This document shows positions 25,367 through 40,079 of a stretch of 64,000 nucleotides of DNA, piece by piece. Position 1 is the first letter of the stretch; each line of letters begins with the position of its first letter. The position numbers and the translations under genes are program-made. The DNA is from Straminergon stramineum (Eukaryota > Streptophyta > Bryopsida > Hypnales > Calliergonaceae). Under the pieces are notes generated by a model that searched no databases, was not told where the DNA came from, and saw only the letters and a list, made by a program, of their open reading frames with translations. The stretch covers positions 25,160,248-25,224,247 of the forward strand of contig OY987266.1 in assembly GCA_963920665.1 (NCBI GenBank). The letters are read 5' to 3'.

Positions 25367-26279
25367 TCAAATTGATAATTCTTTTTAAAAAATGATAGAG
25401 TAATTTTGAAAATCGAGAAATTGATTAGGCCATGCATGTCATGTCCTTTAGCCGTATACTTTTCTGTGACCTCAATTGAAAATCAGACAAGTACAAAGAA
25501 TTTCAAGTCACTTGGATAGTTTGAACATCCTCTTCATCAAATGCTATAATTTTCCAATCCATATGTGATGATGTTACAATTTCTTTTCTTATGTGATCCT
25601 TCATCTAGTTTGAATTTGTATAATTAAGATTTTACCTTAGATGTTTTTCGAATACATTGGAGGGCCTTTTGAAGCTTGTTCTCCATAGTAGGAACCAACT
25701 ACTAGTAAATAGAATTGAAAGTTATTATAAAAATATGAAAAAATCAATATTTCATTATTATTTGATGTGCCATTTTCTCTACTAAGGTAGGAGGTCCATA
25801 AATCAACCATTTAAAGGTTGAAGCTGAATTTCAGGGAGGTGGAATATCTTGAAATATTTTTCAATAGATTTTCCAAGAAAGACAAGTGAAATTGGCATCT
25901 AAACCAAGTTGTTCCATATTTTTTTGGAACTTTGTGGAATTAGTTATAAATTTATGAAGTTGAAAAAAAGTGATCTTTTGTGGTCATCAAAAGCGACCAC
26001 CTCTTGAAATGTACAAAGTTGGTACATTGTAGAAAGAAAAATGTACCTTTGAGTTTTAATTGCTTTTAATGTTCAGTTGGAGTTTGAGCCTCCCACCTTA
26101 TATTAGCTTAATGTTGTGGTTGAGTTCCTACAATTTGAGAACTTGGGAGAACTCACAACCCTTTAGACTAATTAAATTTTATCTAATGATACAATTGATC
26201 AAACTTATTAAATATTGGACTTTTTGTTTAAATTGAATAAACACCAAGGAGCTAAAAAAGGGCCTTGGGCATTTAGGGG
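25367..26279 (+). mobile_element. TTAA element family C, 5'-truncated (C4)
   Basis: Matches the second half of family C, ends GGCATTTAGGGG and is followed by TTAA at 26,280-26,283. It lacks its left end exactly at the inner edge of the left core arm, and contains extra AT-rich sequence around 25,640-26,200 relative to C2. The truncation marks a rearrangement breakpoint. Confidence 0.65.
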
Positions 26280-26283
26280 TTAA

Positions 26284-29200
26284 AATATTTTGTTTTTTGA
26301 AGTCTCCAAAGTCAAGAACCTTCAACTATTTGTCACTTTTCTCAAATAATAGTGGAATTCTAGTTTTTATTTTAAAAAAAATTTAAAAAATGAATAGTTC
26401 TATTTAGAGGTTTATTACTATAAATCCATTGCAAAAAAATTGATTGAAATTTTTTAATATTTATGATGTAATTCTCTCAAAAAATAATCTTCAACTTTCA
26501 ATTTCAAATTTTTTTCTACAAATATTGATGATCCTATTGCAATTATAAGTCTAACTAAATAGACATAATTCAAAATTCAAAATCTACACCTTTTGTTTAC
26601 GAATCAATACCTAACTTACTTATCTAAGTGTTTGTTTATAATACATCTTTACAAAACTTGAAATCACTTCATTTACAAGTGAATTTAGTTTCTTCAAACT
26701 TACAATTAATCACTTCAATGTACCCCATTAGTATTTTCACAACACCAAAAGATCCTAGCATGAGGTTGAATGCTTGCATCTTCTTAGCTCCAAGTGCCTA
26801 ATTCAAGAACATCTCAATCAACATTTGATGTATTAATATTAGATATAATTGCATTCTCCATATCCAATGCTTGTTGGCAATTTTTTTGGAAATGGGCTCC
26901 ACTAAGGTTATGTTTTTACTAGAAAGAAGTAGATCATTTGATCTTATTCAATAAACTACTTCCTAATGGACAAAACAACGTAGAGAGAGTGGTACCTAAG
27001 TCCTCCCTCTAAATAAGTCATTGACATTGAAATCAACATATATCCATTGCCATTGGACCAAAAAGAAATGACCACTTAGAAATTTAATGGTTGCGGGATG
27101 CTAGACATTACATTACATTTGGATCCTAAAAAGTCAAAACTTCAAAAGAAGACTTCAAATTAAGAAATAAGTAAATGCATTTTAGTTTTAATTCAATTTG
27201 TGTACTCAACTCAAAGCCAATACAATAAGACAAATTTAGTATCTTTCCAAGCAACATTAGACCTACCAATATTAGATTAAACCATGCTCTTTATTTAATG
27301 CTTAGTTAGCAACTCCTTAGATTTGGGCTCTATATTTAGGAATTATGTTTCAACTTAAAAAAAGCAAATTTTTTATTTTTATCCAAGAAATCCTTTATGA
27401 ATGGATAAGGCAATGCAAAATAATCACAAACAAGTTCTATATATGAATAGGTCTTTGATATTTAAATCTACATTAAGTCTTTAATATAAGGTTGAAAAGA
27501 CATGGTTGCCAAGAAGTTAATTAGTGCGAAGCATTAGACATTGCATTTGTTCTTTGCCATATTTTCATTTGTAAGAAACATATTTTGTTCATCATCCAAG
27601 TTTTAGCCTATAGATCAACATATCCCAAGAGAGTAGTTACCATAGCGTCTCAAATTTTAGTACGAAGTGTCTAACTTTAGTCAAAGGTGAAGGAAACATG
27701 ATAACTTAACAAAAAGCAAGTTAGAAAATGCATTTTTAATATAACCAATTCATAGTGATATCAAATAAGTGATTGAAAGATTGAATAGGGCCCTCAACAA
27801 GGCTACACTATTGCAATTGTTTGGTACTTTAGTAAAAAAATGAATAATTAAAAGGGTGTCTAAATTTTTAGAATTTTTTTATGAAGTTTCTCCCCCCACA
27901 AAAAAATTGTATTAAGGATTGCCTAAGTCATAGAAATTCAACTCACTCCACAAAATCTTGCAACTCTTCTTTGTCAATAATTGTATTTATACATTGCAAA
28001 GTTTTTGCCTTGCCATTTTGACCATTCTAAAGCTCAATGTCTCACAAACAAAACATATCACTTACACTCAACAACCCTTGAGACTTAACCAAACCTTGAC
28101 ACGCAAGGTAGAGAGTTTAAGGTTTGGAGGTTAAGACAAGGGTTAGACAAATGCATTTGCCTTAAAATGAAAACCATAGCAACATCCTAAAATTGTAAAA
28201 ACAACTCAGATGAATGCCTAACTTATTTTAATTATATTTTTTTTAACTATTTGATTTTAATATATATATTTTTTGGATTGCCCAACTATTTTTTGCACTT
28301 TGATTAATTTTTAGGCAAAAAATTGTCCAAGGTGCTAGAAAGCTACAATACTTGTTTCTTGTGAAAAACTCTCATACAATATATACTATAACAACTTTTG
28401 AAAACACATAAACATAATCATATAATTTTAATAAATATAAAATGGTCAATTGAGGTTTTAGAAGATAGGATTTCAAAGGCAAAAACTTACATTGTACCTT
28501 TTATAATGCCACAAATGCATATCTTGCTATATTCTCGCAACTCATAAAAAGGATGGACATTGATTCTTTGGGGTGGAATACCTAGAGATACTATGGAAAG
28601 AGCACCCAAAAAAATGTCAAAAAAAATGCATTCAATAGTATTGCTAAATGAATTATTGGAAAAATTACAATATAAAAATAATTTGCCTAACCCCTAGCCT
28701 TCCTCTACGTAAAGTGCCTAAACTTTGATCAAGTTGTTTTCTCCTTGGGATTGGGCTTCCCAAATTCCTTTAATTGTCATCCACAAACTTGCCAACAAAT
28801 CATATAATTTGAACCATTCATCAAATGGTTGGTATCAAAAGTACCTAAATATGAAATTTATTGTGGATTTGAAGTGTACATATAGAAACAAATGATGTGC
28901 AAGGGGGTCAATCCACCCCTGCCTCTTTTGAGTGGATAGTGAGGAAGGCTATTGAGGCAATCAAATTATTTTCCAAAACCTAGTACCCCCCTCAAATTAT
29001 CTTTCAAAACCCAATACCCCCCTCACTCTAGTATTTTTGAAAACAAAGTTGTTTGACAATCGATATGGGATAATCCATATCCATTTTCTATATCTGTTTT
29101 TCATATCTATTTTAAGTATTTGTATGCATATGGTATATGTATGGTATCATAATATTCATATTAGGATCAACGGCAGGGAAGGAGGTGTTTTTATTTTTTT

Positions 29201-30062
29201 TCAAAAACGATCAATGGCTACTAATTTGGGGAGGGAGGGGAGGGGGGCTAATTAATTGAGCAGAAAGTGGAGGCTGTCTTTTGAGTGGATAGTCACTCAT
29301 GAGTATTTACGCACATCTTTTAATCTAATTAATTTTCAGATTTATTAATTTTTCCATCTTGTCCTTACCCCCACCTACTTACTTGTATTTTTTTCCATAT
29401 AGTCCCCTTACAAACGATATGGGATTATGTAATTTTCGTATGTTTATCATATATCCATGTCGATATGTCCATATCCTATATTGTACAATCGTATTCCATA
29501 TTTTGTGCCATATCTGTATTTAGTGTCCATACTCTATATTTTGTATACCATATCCATATACCACAGTTGGGATGCCTTTAGACCCCAAACCGATTGATAG
29601 TTCGTATTCTTTCAATCTGGGGCGGAGCTAGTCAAAAATCCTGAAATCCTGTTTACTTGTTGTAATTTATTTCCCCCCAAAATTGAAATCAATGGCAAGG
29701 TCAATGGGTTCATCCTAGATCGACAATCCCCATTTTTCCTTGAGGGGAGAGGGGAACTAGATTTCTCTATCCTGTAATCACAAGAGATCGTGCACTTGAT
29801 AGGAATTGGGTTCGGAAATCAACAAAATTGGTTTTGTATTTTTTTTGACTTTGAATGTATAATATGAATTTCTTCAATGAACTATATAGATGCACCTAAT
29901 ATCGACCATAGACTAACATACAAGTGGTCACAAAAACATCCAAAACCAAAAGATCCTAAGCTTATATCTATTTGTGTCATGTGTGGGAAATTAGTCAACA
30001 CAAAACCTACTCCCATTACCCAGACTACATTCTAGAACACTACCTCTACACTATGCCTACAT
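26284..30062. other. Spacer between the RPL8 arms, gene-free
   Basis: Extremely AT-rich, without supported genes. About 28,905-28,922 has the word GGGGGTCAATCCACCCC, also found as the terminus of the hairpin element at 38,278, so a fragment of that family may lie here. TCTTTTGAGTGGATAGT occurs twice (28,925 and 29,278). 29,060-29,570 is enriched in CCATATC/GATATGG words. Nothing else assigned. Confidence 0.5.
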
Positions 30063-30593
30063 TTTTCCCTCGCTTTAGGAAAATTTTTAGGGGTCCAAAA
30101 ATGATTGTTGTTACATTAAGGTACTCCTACTCTATGGCATTGACTTTGGTTTTTGAGTTTGAGTTTCCAATCTCCATCTACAATCACATTTACACTCCAC
30201 AACATGGTTAGGATTTTTGCCGGAGTGGGGATGTGGGGTCTAAGTGGTCAATAGATTAACTTATGACAAAGCTCCACGGTTACATCATTCTTGTTGTATC
30301 TTGCTCTATGAAATGAAATTTTTTTGTCACTTACATGAAATGAGGTGTAAGTAGAATATTTTTTGTAACTTTGATCTCTTTTTCCTTCCAGGTAGGATAC
30401 CTCAAAACATATTTCAAATTTCTTTTACTTGACATGGAAGAAGCAGCCTAAACAAACCAAAGTCCTTCAATACGGTACTCCGTATTTGTTTTGAACTTTT
30501 GTGGAATTAATAATCAGTTTTGCAAAGGCCACTTCTCAGTCATTGACGTGATGCAAATGTTGGAGGCGACGCAAGGGAACGCGAAAGGGAACA

Positions 30594-30634
30594 TCGTCTC
30601 TCTCATTCTGGAATTAGGGTTTCGAGCTGCGTCG
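30594..30634 (+). promoter_or_regulatory. Telo-box-containing 5' region of RPL8 copy B
   Basis: Exact mirror of the element upstream of copy A: GGAATTAGGGTTTCGAGC, about 120 bp before the ATG. A second, weaker GGGTTTAGG word follows at about 30,641. The transcription start is not determined. Confidence 0.5.
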
Positions 30635-30737
30635 TTCGCTGGGTTTAGGACAGGGGGGTGCGACGTCATTCCTCCTTTTCTCTCTTGCTCCCTCGCAAGT
30701 CTCTTCGGGGGTTTTGCACCTCATTCCTCCATCAGCC

Positions 30738-31871
<1,134 letters not shown>

Positions 31872-33211
31872 GAGAGGAGTGGAGGTCAGCGTGTTGGTGG
31901 CATCTGCGATGGAGGAAGTTAGCGGTGATGGATTTTATGTCTTGGACGTGTACTTTTTGACGATGAATACAATCAGTGATGAGGGAGGACCCGCATTCGA
32001 ACTATCGTTTCAAAATTGTTGAAGTTTGCTCGTGCAGGTCTTGCTTCCAGTTCATGTATCTTTGCGGTGAATGTGGGTTTGGTGTTGCTTTAAGCTGCTT
32101 GAAGAATATGGCGACGGAATGTCAGGATGGCTGAGAGGATGTTGAGACGATGATAGATCCTATTAGGCTATTTCCCGGAATTGTGTATATGTCTATGTCC
32201 ATGATGTCTGCTTCCTACGGGCTCTGTTATGTGTGTTGGATGTTCTGCAACTAGAATTATGTTTTTCTGAGGTGAGTTCGTACATTCTCTGTGACGCAGA
32301 TGATTTTTTAATTCTTGACTGTGCCTGTGGCTTTGGTTCTTAGATAGTCTCTGCTTCTTGGTGAATTTAGAACACTGGAATTTTTCTTTCTTGCTTTACA
32401 GTGGAGGTGTCGGTACACAGTACATCTGTGCAGTGCCTATGTAAGAGCTTTGGAGTTTTGAATTTGTGTATGAGCGTTGCACACCCTTACAAATGCTTAC
32501 TTCTGAAACGTCTCTTTGCTAATGAGTGTCGTCCACCAGTTTACTCAAAATTTTGGGAGATTTTACATGTTTCAAGCTTCAATTTTTTGCCAATGGATTA
32601 CACAGTTTTTGGCTGAGATCGTTTTTGACGCCACCAGAGGTAGGATGGGGGATTTTCAATGCACTTCAGATGGGACAATCTGGCAGTACGTGACTCCTGA
32701 GGCTTCAGTTTTCCATTGGTGTTCTGGGAAATGTTGTCTGCACACCGAATGGTGAATTGCAGAATTCTTTCTCAGGTCACCCATGTTTCCAAGTTCCAGT
32801 GCTGTAGCCACATCACTTGACATCCGGCTTCTCTGAAATTTCCTAATTGTGATATTGCCTGTTGAAGGAATGAATTAGCATGACATCTGCTCCTGGGTGT
32901 CCACAGCTATTTTGTGAAGCGATTCACTAGTACGGAGTAGCTTTACTTCGGGCTTCCCTCGTCACGACGATTTGGGGTAGATGTACTCTCGGGGACCCTG
33001 AGGTGATCAAATGTGTGGTACAGATTGGAGTGTGGTAAGCCTCATCGCAAATATTGTATGTGAAACCATCTTGCTTGAGTTGGAGGGCGTGTGTTTTCCC
33101 AAACTTAACTTATCTCTTGATGATGTGCATAGGGTAAGTGGGCCAGCAGGAGATTGGCGTTGTTTGTGTTGTATCAAATATCAACCTCAGAGCATCGCCA
33201 CCCGAACTGAA

Positions 33212-33858
33212 CCCTTAAATGCCCCCAAGGCATTTATTGAGCTTCTTGGAATTTGCCCCAAATTGAACATTAAGACAATATTTTGACAAGTTTTACCAAT
33301 TTTTGTGGATTGTAATCATAGAATTTCAAACTAGACATATTAGAGATCACACGGGAAAAGAAAACACAACAATATCACATAGATTGAAAGATTATAATGT
33401 TTGATCATGAGGGTGTCAAAATTGTGAAAGTGATTTGAAGTCTTTTAATCCTCTTTTTACACATCTAATTTAAAAAATTGGTCACCAAAAAAATATAAGG
33501 TCAAAGGGCATAACATGTATAATACCAATTAATTTATATCTTTTCAAAATGTACACTACAATTTTTTTAAATTTATTTCTAATGTGATTTTTTTCCCTAG
33601 ATCTAGTGTATTTGCTAGTATCATTTACAAGAGCCTTCAACACTAGAAAATAGAGATTTGTAATGGACATCCTTGTACAAAATCTTGAATAGGAAAATTG
33701 TAATCATGCAATTTTGAAATTAGATTCCTAGTACGAAAACTAGACTTTGAAAAGAATTTCTCAAAGACATAGGCTACTAAAAATAGTAATTTGGTTAAGT
33801 TTTATGCAATTTCAAAGTATTGTCTACACTAGAATTTGGTCCCTCATGCATTTGAGGA
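33212..33858 (-). mobile_element. TTAA element family C, copy C3' (mirror of C3)
   Basis: Starts CCCTTAAATGCCCCCAAGGC after TGAA (decayed TTAA, 33,208-33,211) and ends next to TTAA at 33,859-33,862. It is the same insertion as C3 but diverged by many substitutions and small indels, unlike the identical core arm that begins one base away. Confidence 0.8.
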
Positions 33859-35535
33859 TTAAAAGAATTGACTAGCTTGGCATGGAACTTTGGAGTGTTG
33901 CTCATTACCTCAACCATGCCCCTAGATTTTATTGAGATCTTTTAGATTCTATAATTCATTTGACAAGACCAACATTAGAATAGGATGTTGTGGGCCTTGA
34001 TTGTTTGAAGAAGCATTACAGCCTAGAGCATATTGATGGCATCTTGGTTTCACTTATGCATGCTTGGTTTTAGATATACATATTCTAAATGCAAACAATT
34101 GAGTTCTCTACGAGCTGTGGGTGAGTTTGAAAATTCAATTGGATAAGAGAACATGAATGAACCTAATAAATGGTCCTCTATTAACAATCCAATTCATGAT
34201 GTAATTCATTGTATGTGGTTTCAAATGTGTCTTTTAAAACTCAACTTATGGTAGGGCCTTTTATTAATGCAAATCAACCATGTTAGGTTATAATTGAGTT
34301 TAGTTTTCAACTGAATTGTGTGTATAGGATGTAGTTATTAAATCAAAACTAAAAATTGAACCCAAATGTCAATTCAAATGTTTATAATTGATTGGAGAAG
34401 GAGCTTTGGTATTCATTTTTCTAATTAGAATGAGATTTTTGGCAAGTAGTTTAAGGTACTATACTTTCGGTACGAGGTTATTTGATCAAGGTTTTGGATC
34501 CATATTTTTTGCACAAAGACTTTGGAATGAAGATGTTGGTAGGAAGCCCACCAAGAAGTTTTGAACCAAGGCTTTTCGCATGCCATTTCTTGTGTTAGAT
34601 TATTGGATGATGCTTTGTATGTGTTTTTTATGATGAGATTCTTGGCATGTAGATTTAACATCATAGCAATACAAGCTTGATTTAAGTTAATCATTGGCCC
34701 AAAAATCATTGAAGGCCATTTTCTATGTACAAAACATAAAGTTTCATGTTAAAATTAGTGGAAAAATTTGAAATTTATAATAGAAATTTATGGTACTTTT
34801 TTATATCAATTTTCATTTTTTAGATTTTTCAAAAAATATTTTCTATTTTAAAGGCTAATTTTTTGCTAATTTTTTCATTCTTGAAATTTCTATGGATTTT
34901 AGTAATGTCAAGAACCCAAATTTAATGATCCCAAGGTGATCTATTAAATACACATTCTTCTACTATAGGAGATTCATGCTTATAATGCAAGGGGCACTTA
35001 AAGATTATAAAATCTATGGCCTCCATATAGGTGGCTAAGCTCTAAAGAAGCTATTTTGTACACATATTTGTAAACATAGGAAATTTCATTAAAATGGCAT
35101 ATTTCATATGCCATTTTCAAATAGTACAGTCTAAAAAAATAAAAGTGCCAAAGTTGCAAAATGGCACCATTTTAATGAAATTCCTCTAAAAAATTCAAAA
35201 ATTATATTCTATCATTCTTGAAGAAGCACGTAACAATGGCTAATTTTTAGATTCCTTCTCTTTCCCATCCACTATGTTTTTTTATTAATAATTTAGAAGT
35301 CATCTTAAGTATTTTAGAATGAAACATTAGAAAAATTATGAACTCAAGAGGAACCCTTCAAAATAAAATTTGGAGATCCCAATAAATTGATTTAATTGTA
35401 CTTCGGTTTTCATTCCTCAAGGCAATTCCATTACAGAAAAAATAGATTCTCTAGAGGATTACTATAAAGCCCTCAAAGGACCCTAAATATTACATTTTAT
35501 TTTGTACTTCCATTGATTTTTCCCTTAGTGCCACC
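33859..35535. repeat. Outer right arm of RPL8 inverted duplication (diverged)
   Basis: Inverted counterpart of about 19,190-21,612, shorter because the left arm carries the 743-bp transposon. The uninterrupted insertion site is at about 34,660-34,680. Homology fades at about 35,535. No gene. Confidence 0.83.
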
Positions 35536-37689
35536 TCAAGGGGTGTAGTCCTTAAAAAAATAAGGATATAGGTGAGAACACCAAATATTTAATGGGGGGA
35601 TATTATTGTTTATTTATTGTTTATTTTCACCCTATCATTATGTAATTTTCTAATGTGGTTCATTAAAAGAGGGGCATAAATTAATTGTAATTCCCTATTG
35701 CAATAAATATATCATATGGTATATTAGTTCAATTTTTTCCACTACGCACAATTACAGAATTGGGTGTAGAGTTCACAATTAAGCCCACAACTCAGGGGCT
35801 TTTTAACCCATGAGTGTTTTGATCTCTAGAAATTCATATCTAATTCCACAAAGCTCTAAAAATTATTAAACAACTTGGGTTAGATGCCAATTCCTTTGTC
35901 TTCAAGGAAAAGTTATTGGAAAATATTTCAAGAAGTCAAAAACATATATCAAGAAGAATAAAACACAAACAAAATCTGATAGTTTCAAGTATATTGAGTG
36001 AATGGAAGCCATCTTTGACAAAAATGCTCTATTCCAATACTATAAGAAAAAATTGTGTCCAATTTAACATGAAAATGAACTAATATATGTTGGTTATTTC
36101 TATTCATTAGGACATCTTGATTCGGACAATAATCAACACAACTATGTTGATTTTATTTTGTAAATTGATCAAATTTCTATTATTAAAAATTTGTCATCTA
36201 TATTGTCACTTACGCAAAATTTGATACATAGGCAAGATTACCACGTCAATAGACCCACTACATACATAGGACTATAAAATTTTATTAGAATTTATTTTTA
36301 GAAACGTAGTATCACCATAGTCATCTTAGAATATTATGAATTTGACAACTGCATTTAGAGGATCATTCACCTTGATGAAGGGAGGGATGAGAAGACAAGA
36401 CCTTTATACAAGTAGGGTGGTAGGAGATAAGACAAACCATATGAGATATGTTTACTTAGGAGGAGTAGGATCTCAACTACTCATAGATAAGTTAAACTAA
36501 TAATCACTCTTTAGTAGAATTTCAGACCTAATTTAAGCATAGTAGAATTTTTTTCAAAAAACTTTGAATTGTAAAAAAGTAGAAAATCCACTTATGATTG
36601 TTATGAATAGGGAAAGTAACTATGTTTTTACTTTTTTTCCACAAAATAGTATAAGATATCATTATACCCAATTATTACACATTTAAATTTCTAAAAATAA
36701 AAATTTTATTTTTGTTAATTTTAATAGTTAAATACTTTTAATTTACTTAGACAAAGATCTAAATTGAAGTCATGAAGTTATTGACTATAAAATTGGTCTC
36801 TTATCATTGTATCAACCATGTTCCATTTTTATGAATATTTCAAAATAGTCAAATTTAATAAGACATCTATATTTTGGCCTGTATTCCTTAGGCTTTTAGT
36901 AATCAAAGAGGTTTAGTGAAACGAAGAGATTTGTATGACAACATATCAATTTGCATACCAATGCTAGAGCATCATATTAAGAACAATACTTAATTGGTTT
37001 GTAAGTTCTCTTTAGTAAATCCAAAAACTAGAATATTTTGAAATTATCAAATATTAAACAAATTCAAGAAAAAGTTGAGAATGATGAGGAATTGACATTG
37101 ATAAATTGATACAAAATAAAAGAGAAGATCATCAAAAATGGATTCCTCAATTTGACTTTATTTTATTTTTTGGTGAAGTATGAGCCTATTCGAATTATTT
37201 TTCTTACATTGAGGAATGTTATTACTCAAATGACACCTTGCTTCATTGAAGGATTACTCCATTAAATTCATGTACCTTCTATGTCATATACTTGAAGAAC
37301 ACTATGTTGTTTTCACAATTGGGCTTCCTAGACCTATTAGGGTTAAAAAAACAATATTTTGTAAGTTGGTCTAAAATAAATGACTGGGATTTAAATTCAA
37401 GGGTTAATAGCCCATTTCATCCCCTCTAGACTCAGGAGTTCATAGGAGTACTCATGAGCATGTCAAATGACTTAGCCACCATCCCATATCACTTGCTTTT
37501 CATTTCCACAGTTTTATAAGTCAAGCTATTCCATAAAAGTAGCTTCATTTTGCCTAACATGGTCTTGTCAAACAGACATTTAGCATAATAGTTTTCCATG
37601 CAATAGAATATTTTTCAAAAAGACATTTTTGTACAAACCTCTGAAAGGCATTTAGTAGGCTCACTATTGTAGAATTGCCCAAATTTCTC
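35536..37689. other. Gene-free AT-rich stretch
   Basis: No gene or RNA recognised. TTAA followed by CCCATGAG at about 35,810 may be an isolated element end. 36,510-36,570 is related, in direct orientation, to about 18,820-18,880. Confidence 0.5.
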
Positions 37690-38277
37690 ATTGTAAAATT
37701 GGCCTCCCTTACAACTCCACAAATGAAATTAAGGGAGGCTTTACACCTAGAGGCTGGGCCAATTCCTCTCCAAGCCAATTGCATGAAATTTCAGCCCCTT
37801 TTGGGCTAAAGGCCAACCTCAACTACGCATTAAAATAAGATTATAATAGGGGTCAATTCTCCCGTATGTAAAGGCCTTGAGGCCAAGAAGCCAAGCTAAT
37901 TCAAAAAAACTTAGGAAAAAGGGAGAGAGGGGCTGAAATTTCAGGGTTGCTTTCAACCTAGAGGCCAATTGCACAAAATCCAACGAATCAAATTTGTTGA
38001 AAAAAATAATATTTTATAAGAAAAATAAATTTAATTGAAATCTAACATTGTCCCCTAGGCCAAGAATTGGCCTCCCATTTTTTATGCACCCAATTCAGTA
38101 AGCTCAGGCCATGTCAAATCATGTCTTTTTTTAATAAATACTTCATTCCATCAAATTTGCCCAGCCTCTAGGTGTAAGGGGTTGGGGCTAATTTCAGCCT
38201 TTTATCCAATCACAAGTGAGGATTCTTGGCCTCTGACACACATAATTGACCCGGCCTCTAAGTGTAAAAAGCAGCTA
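37690..38277. repeat. Inverted-repeat-rich stretch with GCCTCTAGGTGTAA words
   Basis: TTACACCTAGAGGCTGGGCC (about 37,740) is inverted at about 38,157 (CCCAGCCTCTAGGTGTAA), and GAAATTTCAGCCCC recurs inverted as GGGGCTAATTTCAGC. It looks like a decayed inverted-repeat element or two overlapping ones. A diverged word GGCCTCTAAGTGTAAAAAGC directly abuts the hairpin element at 38,278. Confidence 0.5.
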
Positions 38278-38503
38278 GGGTGGATTGACCCCCTCGCTCG
38301 TCCCCAAGTAAAAACCCTGAAATTTTTTATTTTTCATACATGATAAAATTTAAAAATTTTGAATTCATATTTGCAATCAGAGGCCCCAAATTAGCTATGT
38401 GAGCTGTAGAAGATAAATTATTGAAGCACGAAATAGGGGGCTTTTTATTTACATGCACCCCTGGATTGACTTGGGGGGGACGAGCGAGGGGGTCAATCCA
38501 CCC
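38278..38503. mobile_element. Hairpin MITE, termini GGGTGGATTGACCCCC (226 bp)
   Basis: The left end GGGTGGATTGACCCCCTCGC continues TCGTCCCC; the right end is its inverse. The interior is AT-rich. Outside the core termini, GTGTAAA words on both sides suggest that the inverted repeat continues, diverged, to about 38,253 and 38,522. A half-site of the same terminus occurs at 28,905. Confidence 0.75.
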
Positions 38504-38568
38504 CGGCCGTGTAAAGCGGCCCTAAGTTGATATTGTCCCAAAGTGACTCATTTGTGACTGTAAACGGG

Positions 38569-39655
38569 CTCTCAGCGAGTCCAAGAGAGTGCTGACCGTA
38601 AGCCCTAAACTCTACCGGTACACGGTCGTTTGAGCTTCCAACAGCGGTGCTGCATCGAGAAGTGTACTCCAGATCTACTTGCGCATTCCGGCAATCACCC
38701 AGCGCTCCACGTCCACGTCGAAGCTGCTAAGATTTCTCTGGCAGGTAAAATTTTAAGTTTTCGAAAACGAGACGTTGCATCATGTTTCAGCTTGCTCCAA
38801 AGAGGTTTCAATCCTATGTGCTGGAGCGCATTTGGATAGGGTTCTTCGTTGTTGGCAGCATTTCAATATCCGCTACTGACTGCTTTGGGAAATCGAGAAA
38901 TCTGGGGGGCTTAGAGTCGGAAGCCCCGTAGTTGAATTTGGTGAGACGATAGTTGAAACTTGTGGGAGGTCGATTTATGGGAGACAAGGAAGATAAATCT
39001 GCTTCTTTTGATGTCCTATGGATGTTTTGAATATCTTAGAGATCGAGGATCGTTGCTGAGGCGGTATTACAGTGCCTGAAATGAATGGAATGTAATCGCC
39101 TTTTAAACCTTTTTTAATATTTGATTTTCTGTTAGGGTAGAATTTCGCATCTCGGCCAAAATCGGCATTCAGATGTGAATTACAGTGTGTGGTTGTGTTT
39201 TGGGGGAACGAGCGGCAATTACGATTCTAGGGCTGGGAAATTTCACGTGGAGATTCAAATTCGGGATATCTGCAAAATTCAGTCATATGATTGGTTCGCG
39301 GAAAGCCATTTGTAGGTAACCTTTGAGAAGACATTCATTTCGCCGGGAAATTTCATTCTCCATATATTTATATGCTGATCGTCTTTGGAGTTTAAATGTT
39401 GCTATTTGTGGTTATGCTTATAATATGCATTTGCCGTTCGTTTACTGTCCCAGACATCTTTTCCTCAATCCTAATGCAGCAAATTTGTCCTGCTGTTTAT
39501 AAGTAGTTGAGTAGGTCGAACGGGGACTTTCTTTTGTTCAATTTCAATTATCTTTTACCTCAACATGCAATGTCCTTCACTGATTCGGGAGACATGAAAT
39601 GTGGCCTTTTCTGAGTTATGCTTTTCACGATACGATCAATGGAATCGGTCATTTG
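38569..39655. repeat. Left arm of second inverted duplication (leader of SMIM8-like gene)
   Basis: Inverted relative of 44,836-45,914, roughly four-fifths identical by eye, with scattered substitutions and small indels. It contains a telo-box-like CCCTAAACTCTACC, a leader exon with a conserved GCAG|GTAA donor, and intron sequence. The 3' end of the arm lies inside the leader intron of the SMIM8-like gene. Confidence 0.87.
38600..38744 (+). other. Probable 5' leader exon of the SMIM8-like gene
   Basis: Ends at donor GGCAG|GTAAAA (38,744/38,745). The only good acceptor before the ATG is TTTTTTGCGCAG ending at 40,011, giving a leader intron of about 1.27 kb. The exon frame beginning at a TTG at 38,630 is open for 38 codons and is conserved in the other arm, but no ATG starts it. 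The 5' boundary is approximate. Confidence 0.5.
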
Positions 39656-40079
39656 TATATTTGAATCCTTGGTGCTTTAGGGATTAATATTCAACCCATT
39701 CTGCTGTTTTTCGCATATATTGCACTAACTCTATGCATTCTTTTGAAGTTGCATATGTGTGCCTAAGCGCGAAGAGATTTTGAGTATGACTGCCATGATA
39801 GGTGACCTTGTGAGGTGCCGGATTATTGATACCGCCGTTTTGGGACCTTCACATACCTTTTTGCCGATACATCTTCGCAGCGAGACAGTATAGGTGACAG
39901 TGTTGGTACAAGATTCTATTAGTAATAGAAGATTGTATTGTTATTTTGGAAATGTTTTCGAGATCGTGTTGGGAGGGTTCTGACGAGTTCGTGTTGTTGT
40001 TTTTTGCGCAGTGGGCAAGAGTTTATGGGACTGAGAATTTGACGTAGCTTACTGTGGGCTAATTTAGGGTTTGGAGAAA

